The position numbers were made by a program, and so were the translations under genes. A DNA stretch of 64,000 nucleotides from the NCBI RefSeq assembly GCF_000372725.1, contig NW_005202428.1, positions 2,288,873 through 2,352,872 of the forward strand. The letters run 5' to 3'. How positions within the stretch are numbered: the first letter of the stretch is position 1; each line of letters opens with the position of its first letter. This DNA comes from Emiliania huxleyi CCMP1516 (lineage: Eukaryota; Haptophyta; Isochrysidales; Noelaerhabdaceae). Positions 54,905 to 64,000 of this stretch are shown one piece after another. Below the pieces are notes generated by a model. That model was given only the letters and a program-made list of their open reading frames with translations. It did not search any database and was not told the DNA's origin.

Positions 54905-57900
54905 ATGGCGAACAACGCGTACACAAAGGCCTGCAGTCAGTGTGGGTGGGAGCGGTCCTGCCTCCCTTGCCGGTCATGCGACGGCTGCCAACTCTGCACC
55001 GCGACGGCGGCCGACGCCAAAGCACCGTCGGCGCCAGCGATTCCTATTCTCCCAAACTTGGCTCCCTTGTAGCAGGCGCGCTGCGACAAATATCGGAGGC
55101 TTCTGTTTCGCCTCAAGCAGAAGAATAGCGATGCACGCCGCGCACACGGTGCGACGCCGGCCCCTATCCGCGACGTGGCGATAGTCAAGCGCGCACCCCA
55201 AACACTCCCCACCAATGAACTCATGTCCCCCTCCCCCCCGTCTGCAGATTCTGACCGTGGCGCGTCGGAAATTCGATGGCGCGCACGCCTCAGTCCCGTC
55301 GCCCCACCAATACCCAGCTCAGGTCCCCCAAACCCCCCATGCCGCTGCAGGTTCGCCACGCCGCAGGAGCTGAGTCTCGCAAGGGCAGAGAGCGAGGTGC
55401 AGCCCGACTCGCTGCAGTCCGGGGCGTCTAGCAAGGAGCTGCCACCCCCTCGACCAGACCCTCGCCCCGTCGCCCCGCCGCTCTCGCCTCACCGCGCCTC
55501 CCCTCTGCCCCTCCCCCCCCCTCCTCCTGCCTCTCTGTTGATAGAAACACATCTTCATCTCTTCTGTCTCACCCTCTCACCCCCACCCCCCCACCCCTTC
55601 CTCTCCCAGGGCGCGGTCCGCAGAGATACTCCACGGCAGTGCCACGGGCCTCCTCCCTCCGCCGCCGCTGCTGGCGTGTGCGCTGGCGACGCAGGTGGCG
55701 ACGCAGGTGGCGACGCCGCTGCAGCAGCCGCTGCCACTGGAGCAGGTGGCAATGGCGCAGCCGCTCGCGCAGTATGGCGGCGGCCCTGCGACCGCGCAGG
55801 CGGTGGTTGCTGCTCCGGCGGCGGCGGACGCCTCGTCGCACTTGTCTTTGCTCTCCGAAGAGCTGCTTCCCGAGCCCGAGCCGCCCAAGCCGCGGGCACC
55901 GCCCTTCTCTCGGCCCGTCGGTGGGCGGCGCCCGCGTGACCCACCGCGAGGGCGTACCCTGAGATTTGCGCGAGCGCTCTCCCCTGACCGGCGCGGGGCC
56001 TTCGCCCTCCCCCCTCCCTCCCCCTCTTTTCCACAGGCCGGCCTCCGACGGGCGCCGTCTGGAATGAGATGCTTGGCCGGTACGAGGTCGCGGGGCAGGG
56101 GCCCCTCTCGCAAGGCTCGCGGGTCGCGAGCACGCCCGGCCTGGGGCAGAGGAGCGAGGCGCTGCCGCCCGCCGCCGCGCCGGCGAGCCAGCTGGTCGAG
56201 GATTTGGACGAGGAGGCGGTGGCGGCAGAGGTGGTTGACGCGGTCGCCCTCCCTGCGCGAGGCGGTAGGGAGGCGAGGGCGGCGAGCCTTCTCCGAGCCT
56301 TGCCTACGCCGTCCTATAGGTCGCCGTCCCGGCGGGGGACGAGGGCGACGGCAACACGCCGACGGTCCTAGTCGAGGTGACCACGGAGATGCCGCAGGCG
56401 GCGCCGGCGCCGGCCGAGCTGGCGTCGCTGCCGCGTCCAGAGGCGGCGCCATTTGCGCCGGAGGCGGCGACGGCGCTGACCCGAGCGGGCGACCGCGAGC
56501 TGGTCCCGTCCTGCTGGCCGTCGTGGACGGGTGGTGGCGCTGCAACCGTCATGGCCGAGGTGCCGCCGCAGCCGCTGGCGGCCAGCGGCCCGGTCGGTGC
56601 CGTGGCGACGGCGCTTGCGGCGGGCACGGCCGCCGCCACGAGTGCGGGGCGACCGGCGGCCGGCGGCGGTCCCTCTCCGCATGGCGGTGGCGACGCGCGG
56701 CCGGGCGGGCAGGAGGCAGGGCAGGGGGCAGGGCAGGAGGCTGGGCAGGAGGCTGGACAGGAGGCTGGGCAAGAGGCTGGCCCCGCGCCGGCCGCCGAGC
56801 GGTTGTGGCGCAGCCCGGAGGAGGTTGCGCAGATGGCTCGCGGCATCGGGCCGAGCATCAAGCAGGGCCCGCTCGCGCTCGTCCACGCGGCGCGCCCTGC
56901 CACGTCGGCGCAGGTGGTCTCGAGGGGGCAGTGGCAGCAGAGCCACGTCCCGGGCCGCCCTCCGTCCGAGCAGTGGCTGTCAGACGGAGCAGTCTCGAGG
57001 CCCGGCATATCCGACTCTGCGCGCGCGGCGCTGCGACTAGAGCAGCAGAAGCGGGTCGGGCTGGCGATGGCGGCGAGGATGAGCGCGACCCGGCCGGAGG
57101 CGACCGCCATCGAGGCGGCGAGGGCGGCGGCGGCCGCGGCCGGGCGCGCCGCGTCGATCGTCGGCGATTGCGCGCTCCCCGCGGCGGCGGCGGCGGCCTC
57201 TGCGGCGAGCGCCGCCTTCGGGCTGTCACAGCCATGCGCCGACTCGCGCCTCTCCAAGCTGGAGCAGCAGCGGCTCGTCGCTTTCGAGGTGTCGCAGCGG
57301 CTGCATGGCCACCCCGGCCCGTCGGTCTACGCCGCGCACCAGGAGAGAGAGAGGGAGCAGCAGCGGCACCCCTCCCCAACACGACCTTCCCACACTGGTC
57401 CTATCACCGCACAGGCCAACGCGGCGGAGCGGGCGAGCAACGCCATTCACGCTCGCGCGCAAGGGCGCTTCCTGGCGGCGCAGGCGGCGGCGGCCCAAGC
57501 AGCGCAAGTGGCGGCGGCGCAGGCAGCGCACACGGCGCAGGTTTTGGCTGCGCAAGCAGCGCAGTCGGCGCAGGCGGTGCAGGCGACGGCATTCGCGGCG
57601 GCGCAGGGTCCCTTCGGAACGACCCAGGCGCCGGCGGAGCAGGCGATGTTGCTCGGCGCCGGCACCAGTGCCGGCCGCCTCTCCTCGCTTGACCACCTCT
57701 CCTCGGGGCTCCCGAATCGGCACCAGCGCAACATCGACGCCGAGCAAGAGTGGAATCTCGCAAACGGCTTCAACTCGAACCACGACCACTGCTTGAAGGC
57801 CCTCCCCTCTTCACACATCGCCGTCGCCCACACGTCCGGTCCAGCCGGCCATTTCCCTCCCCGCAGGTCGGCCTTTGCACTTGCAAGGCGGCCAACCTCC

Positions 57901-60900
57901 GGCTGCCCCCGCGCCGGTGCGCCGAGCCCGCAGAGTCGACGGGCCTCACGCCGGCTGCGGCCGAGGTCGAGGAGCCGTGCTGGGCGTGTCGCGGCCGCCA
58001 CCGGGCACACACTTGCGGCAAGGGTGGCTCCCGCAGCGGGTTCTCCCGGAGGGGCGACCAGGTTTCCTCCGCAGCTTGCGACCCGGCGCAGCCCTCGCAG
58101 TCAGCGCTGGAGGCGTGGGACCCCAGCGCTGCCGCTGCGGAGCGTCTCGCGGCGGAGAGGGCGAGGCGGGCGGCGGAGGAGGAGGAGAGGGCTGCGGTGG
58201 ACGAGAGCGGCGCTGCGTCGGAAGCGTCCGAGGAGTCGGACGAGGTTGTCGTGTGCACGAGCGAGCTCGCGGACGCCGGCGGCGAGGATAGCGCGGAGGC
58301 GGTGGTGACGGAGGCGGCGGGGACGGTGCAGCTCGTCTCCGCGCCTCAGTTCTGCGCCTCGGTGCGGTGCCCGTACTCGCACGAGGCACAGCTCAACGAC
58401 CAGCTTCCGCCGGACGATCTGCTCCTCCTGTGCGACGGGCCAGGCTGCGAGGCGGCTTGGCACCAGCAGTGCTTGGACCCGCCGCTCGCCGAAATTCCGG
58501 CCGGCGATTGGTTCTGCCCCAAGTGCGCTACGTCTCGCCCCGCCGAGTCTCTCGTCTCCGCGCCTCAGTTCTGCGCCTCGGTGCGGTGCCCGTACTCGCA
58601 CGAGGCACAGCTCAACGACCAGCTTCCGCCGGACGATCTGCTCCTCCTGTGCGACGGGCCAGGCTGCGAGGCGGCTTGGCACCAGCAGTGCTTGGACCCG
58701 CCGCTCGCCGAAATTCCGGCCGGCGATTGGTTCTGCCCCAAGTGCGCTACGTCTCGCCCCGCCACCTCTCGCAGAGGCAGCAAGAGTGCCGCCTCTGCCG
58801 CCAAGACGCAGGCAGATGGGCGGATCGCCGCGGTCGACCTCGACGCGTCGACAATCGAGGGCGACCACGATGGCCGGTTCGTCATCCTCGCCGCGGGCTG
58901 CCCGATCAACAAGGTTGAGGAGCTCGAGGCAGCCAAGGAGGCTGCCCCTCGCGGCAGCGGACCGGGCAGCGGCAAGCCGCTTTGCTCGGCACACGAAATT
59001 GAGCGCGCCTGCGCAGCGGCAGCCCTCGCCCATCTGCGCACGCCCGGCACCGAGCGCGCGTTTGGGTGCCGCCGGTCTGCCGGCTGCGACAAGATGCGCC
59101 CGCACCGCGGCTCGTGCGCTCGCGTGCCTCAACTCCTGAGCTACGATTTGGACCTCCTCGGCTGCCGCATCTGCACCACCGACGTGGACGGGCGGTCGTG
59201 GTACGGCCGTGTCATCGCATGGCGGCGAGGGCAGCTCTACGCGATCTACGACGCCAACCCGTCCAACGTCGAGCCCATCGCCTTGCACGACGCGGTCGAG
59301 GACGCGCTCGCTTTTGACAAGCTCGACCCGGACGTGAAGAAGCGCATCACCGCAGAGAAGATCGACTTCGCGCCGGAAATCGCCGTCGTTGCCGAGGCGA
59401 CGGCCGAGGCCACCATCGCTGAGCTTGCGCAGAGCGCGGCGGCGGCGGCGCGGCGTGCGGCGTCTCGGAATGTGCGAAAGCGCAGCCACGACAGCGGCGG
59501 CGGCGGCGGCGGCGCGTCGGTGGCACCTGAGAAGCGGCACTCGGGAGGCGGCGACGGCAGTCGCCCCTTCTCTGTCGGCGACGAGGTCGTGGCACGCGGG
59601 CAACGTGGCCGGCTCCTCTCGTCTGGGAACGGCTTCTACCAGGTCCAGACGGAGGCGGGCGTCGTCATCAGCGTCCGCGGCCGCGAGCTGTCAGCGGTCG
59701 GCAGCGGTGGCGGCGGCGGCGGCGGCAGTTCTGCCGCATCGGTGGCACATGAGAAGCGGCACTCGAGAGGAGGCGACGGTCGCCCCTTCTCTGTCGGCGA
59801 TGAGGTCGTGGCACGCGGACAACGTGGCCGGCTGTTCTCGTCTGGAAACGGCTTCTACCAGGTCCAGACAGAGGACGGCGTCATCAGCGTCCGCGGCCGC
59901 GAGCTGTCAGCGGTCGAGAGCTACTCCTCCTCGTCGCCGGCCCAGCTGACGGCGCCCTCGCCGAGCTTGCAAGCGCCGGCGCCCGCAGATCCGGAGCCGA
60001 ATGCACCGCCACGCGCTGGCTTTGAGATCTCCGATTTCTCGGAAGGGCTGTACATGGACGGGTGGTCCTGCGGCGAGTGCGGCTTCGTCTTGGTCAAGGC
60101 CGAGGCGAGCGAGGAGGCAGTGTGGCGATGGTTCAGCTCCGGGGAGATGGAGGACATCTGCTTCACCTGCCACCCCCGCTTTGCGCCTCGCACCGGGCCG
60201 ACCCTGGAGCCCGCCGCTGCTGTGCCGTCGGGTGCCGCGTCTGAGGTGTCGCCGAGCGAAGACAGGGACTCGGGCGACGATGAGAGCGGCCTGGTGTGTG
60301 CCGACAGCGCGGCTGCGGGCAGCGTCAGCCCATCCACTCCCCCCCCTCTCTCCGAGGAGGGTCCCATCCCGCCGCTGGATTCGATGGGCGCGGCGGGCGC
60401 CGCGCGCGCGCCGGAGGAGCCTCGAGCTTTGGCACAGGAGGCCGTGCTGGGTCCGGCAGCAGAGGCGGCCACGGCGATGGTCGAGGGGGTGGCAGAGATG
60501 GCGTCGGCAGAGGCAGCGGCGGGCGACCAGCGAAGCGGCGAGGAGGCGGCGGCAGAGCTGAAGGAGCCAGCCGAGTCAGCGTCGTCTGCCAAGCGCGGCA
60601 GCCACGAGGCGGCTTGAAGGCTGCTTCGGGCCCCGAGGATGGTCTGGCCAAACTCAGGGCGTTGTTCGGTCTTGATAGGTGTTTGGGGAGGAGACGCCGG
60701 CGTCCAAGCGCGCGCACAAGGCGGTGCAGCGCCTCGGCCACAACGACGCCTGGGGGGAGGGGCTAGCCTCTCGCTGGGCCTCGTCGGCAGCCGGCGAGGG
60801 CGAGGCCCCGGCGGGCGCGCCGGGCGCGTTTGCAGACGCTCCCTCGACCGACTCGAAGCTCGCTGGCGCCGCTGCCGCCCCCACCGACAATGAGGACGCC

Positions 60901-61187
60901 GCCGCCACCGCTGCAAGCGGCACCGGCGGCGGCGGACCGCAGCTCCCACTTCCCCCTCGACCACGCGCACCATCTCCGTCGGCGAGGGCACCGCCGGCGC
61001 CGGCTCTGACCGCTCCAACTGCCACTGCCGGGGAGAGCAACCGGCATTTCTCCATCGGCGATGAGGTCGTGGCACGCGGACAACGTGGCCGGCTCCTCTC
61101 GTCTGGGAACGGCTTCTACCAGGTCCAGACGGAGGATGGCGTCATCAGCGTCCGCGGCCGCGAGCTGTCAGCGGTCCGCGGCAGCAG

Positions 61188-61221
<34 letters not shown>

Positions 61222-61476
61222 GGCGGCGGCGGTGGCGGCGGCGCTGGTGGCGGCAGCGGCGGGGCCGGCGGCGGCGGCGGCTCGAGTCGGTCCGTTTCTG
61301 CGGCGAGTCTTCCTCCGGGCTGGACGGTGGAGGAGCGGACGTCCAGGTCGGGCCGCGCGTACAAGGTGTATCATGGGCCCAACGGCGAATACGCCGAGTC
61401 GGTGCCGCAGGCGCGCGAGCCGGGTGAGCACCCTCCCTACACCGCCCTTGCTCACTTGCCGAGATTACCGTTGTAG
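54905..61476 (+). CDS. Very large multi-reader chromatin-associated protein (PHD, Tudor-like, MBD-like)
   Basis: Best read as one multi-exon gene, though the joins between 55000 and 56400 are inferred. The N-terminus MANNAYTKACSQCGWERSCL has a Cys-rich finger (PCRSCDGCQLC). A long Ala/Gln/Gly-rich region includes an (EAGQ)n run and AQAA-type helices. CWACRGRHRAHTCGK is a likely zinc knuckle. Two identical PHD fingers follow (58332-58543 and 58551-58762; LLLLCDGPGCEAAWHQQCL, IPAGDWFCPKC; C4HC3). GRSWYGRVIAWRRGQLYAIY resembles a Tudor barrel. The SH3-like module VGDEVVARGQRGRLLSSGNG, ending VISVRGRELSAV, occurs three times (59570, 59785, 61050). A C-x2-C pair zinc site contains GWSCGECGFVL and ICFTCHPRF. 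SLPPGWTVEERTSRSGRAYK resembles an MBD/TAM domain. Expected role: nuclear, reading histone or DNA marks. A short final exon to ~61509 is possible. Confidence 0.65.
61049..61300. repeat. Third SH3-like module followed by (GGC)n tract
   Basis: 61049-61173 is nearly identical to 59566-59697 and 59781-59914. A ~100-bp GGC/GGT tract then encodes poly-Gly in the chromatin-reader frame. Confidence 0.7.
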
Positions 61477-61509
61477 GCTTGGCTGGGCGGACGAATGGGC
61501 GGGCGGTAA

Positions 61510-61987
61510 TGCTCATCTGGAGGAGACAATGGTCACGGCGCCCTTGCTGCCGTGCTTCGCTGTCTGGTATGTGAAAGGGCGGGGGGTGCGTGGCGGACAC
61601 TCACTCTCTGTTTCCGCCACGCACCTCGACTCCTCGAGCTCGAGGGCCAGCGCGCACCTTGTGATCGATCACGTCGAGCGAGAGTCGACTCTTTATGACG
61701 ATGTGATTGGGTGTGAGAGTAGAGGAAGGTTTCGCAGGAGAGAGTGCGGTTGGTGCCCGCGAAGTAGTGTCCGAATTATCTTTTGCTTCTTGGACTTGGT
61801 AACTTGGAAGAGATGGAACGTGTTGCCACTTCTAGTAAGTAGTATATCTATATTCCTTACTAAAACTATCAATGAAGCTAGTAAACAGAATACAGTTGGA
61901 ATTCATCTCCCACCAAAGCTCGAGCTCGCTGCGTGTGCCAAGGAGCTGCCAGCTGGCCCTGCTTGCGCAATGGGCAACGCAACGGCT
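61510..61987. other. Intergenic between convergent genes
   Basis: Contains an AT-rich stretch at 61830-61890 (AGTAGTATATCTATATTCCT) that may hold polyadenylation signals. No gene seen. Confidence 0.45.
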
Positions 61988-63934
61988 TTACGCCGCCGCG
62001 GTGACTGCGGTGCCTTGCGAGGCCGGAGAACCAGCCGGAGAGCCAGCGATGCAGGAGAGGTCCATGCACCAACGCGGCCCCGCGCCGTCGGGCAGGTAGG
62101 AGCCGAGGTGCGTGCCTGCTCACACACACAGCGTGAAGAAGCGCCATCAGCAGTCGGGCGGGCGAAGGCCGAGGGCGCGTGCCGCGGCGCCAGGCTTGCT
62201 GAGGTCTAGCCGAGGTCCAGCCGAGGTCTAGCCGAGAGGTCCAGCCGAGGTCTAGCCGAAGTCCAGCCCATATCTAGCTTCAGCGCGCGCCGCAGCGCGA
62301 GGAGACGAGACCAGACTTGACGTCGGTCACCACGTTGGCCGCAACCACCTGCTTGCGCGCACACGCCAGTGGAGAGACGGCGGGCCGGACGCCCCCGCGC
62401 TGCGCCATGCCCGCTGCAGTGGCTCTCGCGGCGCGTCCTTTTCCTCGGCCACATCTCGGCTACATCTCGGCTTCACCTCGGCGGTGCGGAAGGAGGGCCA
62501 GCCGTGCTCGTCCGTGTCGGCCTTGAAGGCGGCGAGGGAGCGGTTGAGCGGCGCGCGGAACAGCGGCAGCCCGCAGACGGAGTCGTAGAAGGTGGTGACG
62601 CCGGCGTCGAGCCTGGAGTAGAGGGCGATGTCCGGGGCTTGGTAGAGGAAGCGCGGCTCGGCGTAGGCGACCTAAGGTCGCAGCTGTCTGCCATCACGGC
62701 AGCGTCTCTCTTCTCCATCGGGGCGGCGGCGTGCACGCGACCGTGCGGTTGTCGCAGCAGACCGCCTCGGCGAGGCTCTCGGTTGCGGGGAGCGGCACGG
62801 GCACGGTGGGCTGCTCGCGGCCAGAGATGCCGAAACGAAGCTGCTTCTGCACCGCGCCGGAGCAGGTTCCGAATGGCGCGGGCGGCCGGGTGGCTGTGCG
62901 AGACGCAGTCGTGGCGGCGGCCGGTGCGGCGGCGGCGGCAAGGGCGGCGGGGGAGGAGACGGTGAGGAGTGGGGTGGAGTTGGGATGGGGGGCGGCCGGG
63001 ACGGCGGAGACGGACTTGAGCTCGAGATGGACCTTCCCGACGGCGCCCTCGGCCCACAGCTCGACCCTCTGCAGGGAGGAGAGCCTATGCGGTGTGCCAG
63101 GAGGGGTCGTGCAGTGCACGGGGTCGTGCAGTGTGTGCGCCTCGAGTGCGAGGGCCACGAATACTGTGGACAACTCCTGCATCCTGCCCGCATCTAGGGA
63201 GGGCGAGCTTCTTGGCCGTCAGGCAGGCGGAGGCGTCCTCGGAGCACTCCTTGGTGTGCTCGCCCGTGGCGGGAGACCAGAGGTCGGAGAAGGACGCGAA
63301 CGGGACAGAGACGGCGTGCCAGCCGTCGCCAGCCGGCACGGAGAACTTGGCCTTGTAGCAGCCGCGCGAGAGCGGGATCGAGCCTCCGCCCGCACAGGAG
63401 TATGGCGGGGCCACCGCGCCGGCGGCGAGGCTGACGCGGAAGCCCGCGTACTGCGGCGTGGTCGAGCGGACTTCCAGCTCGAGCGCTCCGGCGGAGGCGG
63501 AGGCGGCGTCGGGGAAGGCGCCGTCCGCCGCCGCCTTGATGAAGCCCGGCGCCTGGAGCGATGGCACGTCCACCACCTCGCCATCCATCACGCCAAAGGT
63601 TGGCATCACGCTCCTGACAGTGCACAGGAACCAACGTCTCCAGCACTCAAGTGCTCAGCGTGTCAGGCCTAGTGCCGGCGTGGGCACATATGTGTGTTCG
63701 CGACTGTGTGTTCGACTGTGGGTTCGCGACTGGTCGGGACACACAGCGAGGGGAGGGCAGTGGAACGCGCCAAGTCCCCGAGCTGCGGCCGCCCATTACG
63801 GGATCATTCAGTTCAACAAATTCGTGCGTGGTGGCCTTTTCGCCGTCAAAGGTAACCAGCGGAATGGAGGCGAGCACGGTGGGAGTGGTGGCCGTCGAGA
63901 GAACCTGCTTGACAGTGGCGGCGAAGGCGAGCAT
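61988..63934 (-). CDS. Secreted CIA30-domain / MsrB-like fusion protein
   Basis: 426 residues from six exons with consistent phases: 63771-63934, 63205-63613, 62742-63068, 62477-62671, 62291-62348, 61988-62115. MLAFAATVKQVLSTATTPTV resembles a signal peptide. The CIA30/galactose-binding-like domain starts VTFDGEKATTHEFVELNDPV and MGGRSSG, continues VVDVPSLQAPGFIKA, FASFSDLWSPATGEHTKEC and RVELWAEGAVGKVHLELKSV. The second half, CCDNRTVAYAEPRFLYQAPD, TTFYDSVCGLPLF, HGWPSF, SSRCGTHLGSYLPDGAGPRW and CMDLSC, follows the order of methionine-R-sulfoxide reductase B (PLF, GWPSF, HLG, R-x-C). The catalytic Cys in RWC is present; the usual double CxxC zinc site is not obvious. Introns are three GC-AG and two GT-AG. 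Inferred role: extracytoplasmic redox repair or assembly factor. Confidence 0.75.
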
Positions 63935-64000
63935 TGCTGTTAGAGACAAAGGCTCGACACGGCCGACTTCGATAACCGGCTAGCTCGCCTTCGACGGTGC
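63935..64000. other. Upstream flank of the CIA30-MsrB gene
   Basis: Only 66 bp remain before the window edge, so the promoter is cut off. Confidence 0.5.

Noticed and set aside
1-64000. CRISPR array, prophage, operon or restriction system
   Set aside because: The introns, protein families and telomeric repeats are eukaryotic, and no spaced direct-repeat array occurs.

Overview
The window looks like nuclear DNA of a GC-rich unicellular alga, most likely a haptophyte. This is inferred from very high GC, short introns of which most by my reading are GC-AG, TTAGGG-type repeats, and the protein complement: myosin, microtubule polymerase, ciliary LRR protein, Golgi nucleotide-sugar transporter, PHD/Tudor chromatin reader. 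No prokaryotic operons, CRISPR arrays or ribosome-binding sites are present. A dinoflagellate or pelagophyte cannot be formally excluded.

Layout. 1-8.3 kb is gene-poor: one tRNA-Ile-like gene, decayed open frames, one copy of a ~0.9 kb dispersed repeat and TGTTATG minisatellites. 8.3-16.7 kb holds an Ala-rich membrane-anchored protein built from duplicated exons (-), a nucleotide-sugar transporter (+), a Nudix hydrolase (-), an FAD amine-oxidase-like protein (+) and a small Cys-rich protein (-). 16.8-22.4 kb is repeat-rich: a hairpin element, TTAGGG tracts among subtelomere-like duplications, a secreted Cys-rich protein (-) and a foldback element. 22.5-30.2 kb carries a lipidation-motif C2/histidine-phosphatase fusion and an unconventional myosin, both +. 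30.2-32.6 kb is intergenic with an (AC)n/(ACC)n microsatellite. 32.6-41.4 kb contains an XMAP215/MOR1-type protein (-) head-to-head with a PPP1R42-like LRR protein (+). 41.8-45.1 kb has the second copy of the dispersed repeat, an unknown gene (-) and a frameshifted element. 45.2-47.0 kb is an MFS transporter. 49.3-51.3 kb is an Hsp70-interacting protein (Hip/ST13) with a His-rich insert (-), followed by a TA-flanked MITE. 52.4-61.5 kb holds a divergent pair: a long coiled-coil protein (-) and a very large chromatin-reader protein (+). 62.0-63.9 kb is a secreted CIA30-MsrB-like fusion (-).

There is no shared pathway; these are ordinary eukaryotic genes. The common theme is gene structure. Where I could resolve exon joins I counted 17 GC-AG and 10 GT-AG introns. 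Many donors resemble the start of the downstream exon, and at least two introns contain near-copies of the adjoining exon, so tandem duplication appears to be creating introns here. Several genes are head-to-head with intergenic regions of about 180-360 bp, and an A5GA4-type (or reverse T-rich) tract recurs near start codons. Two 100-N scaffold gaps (28402-28501, 38755-38854) are flanked by noisy and inverted copies of coding sequence that look like assembly errors.
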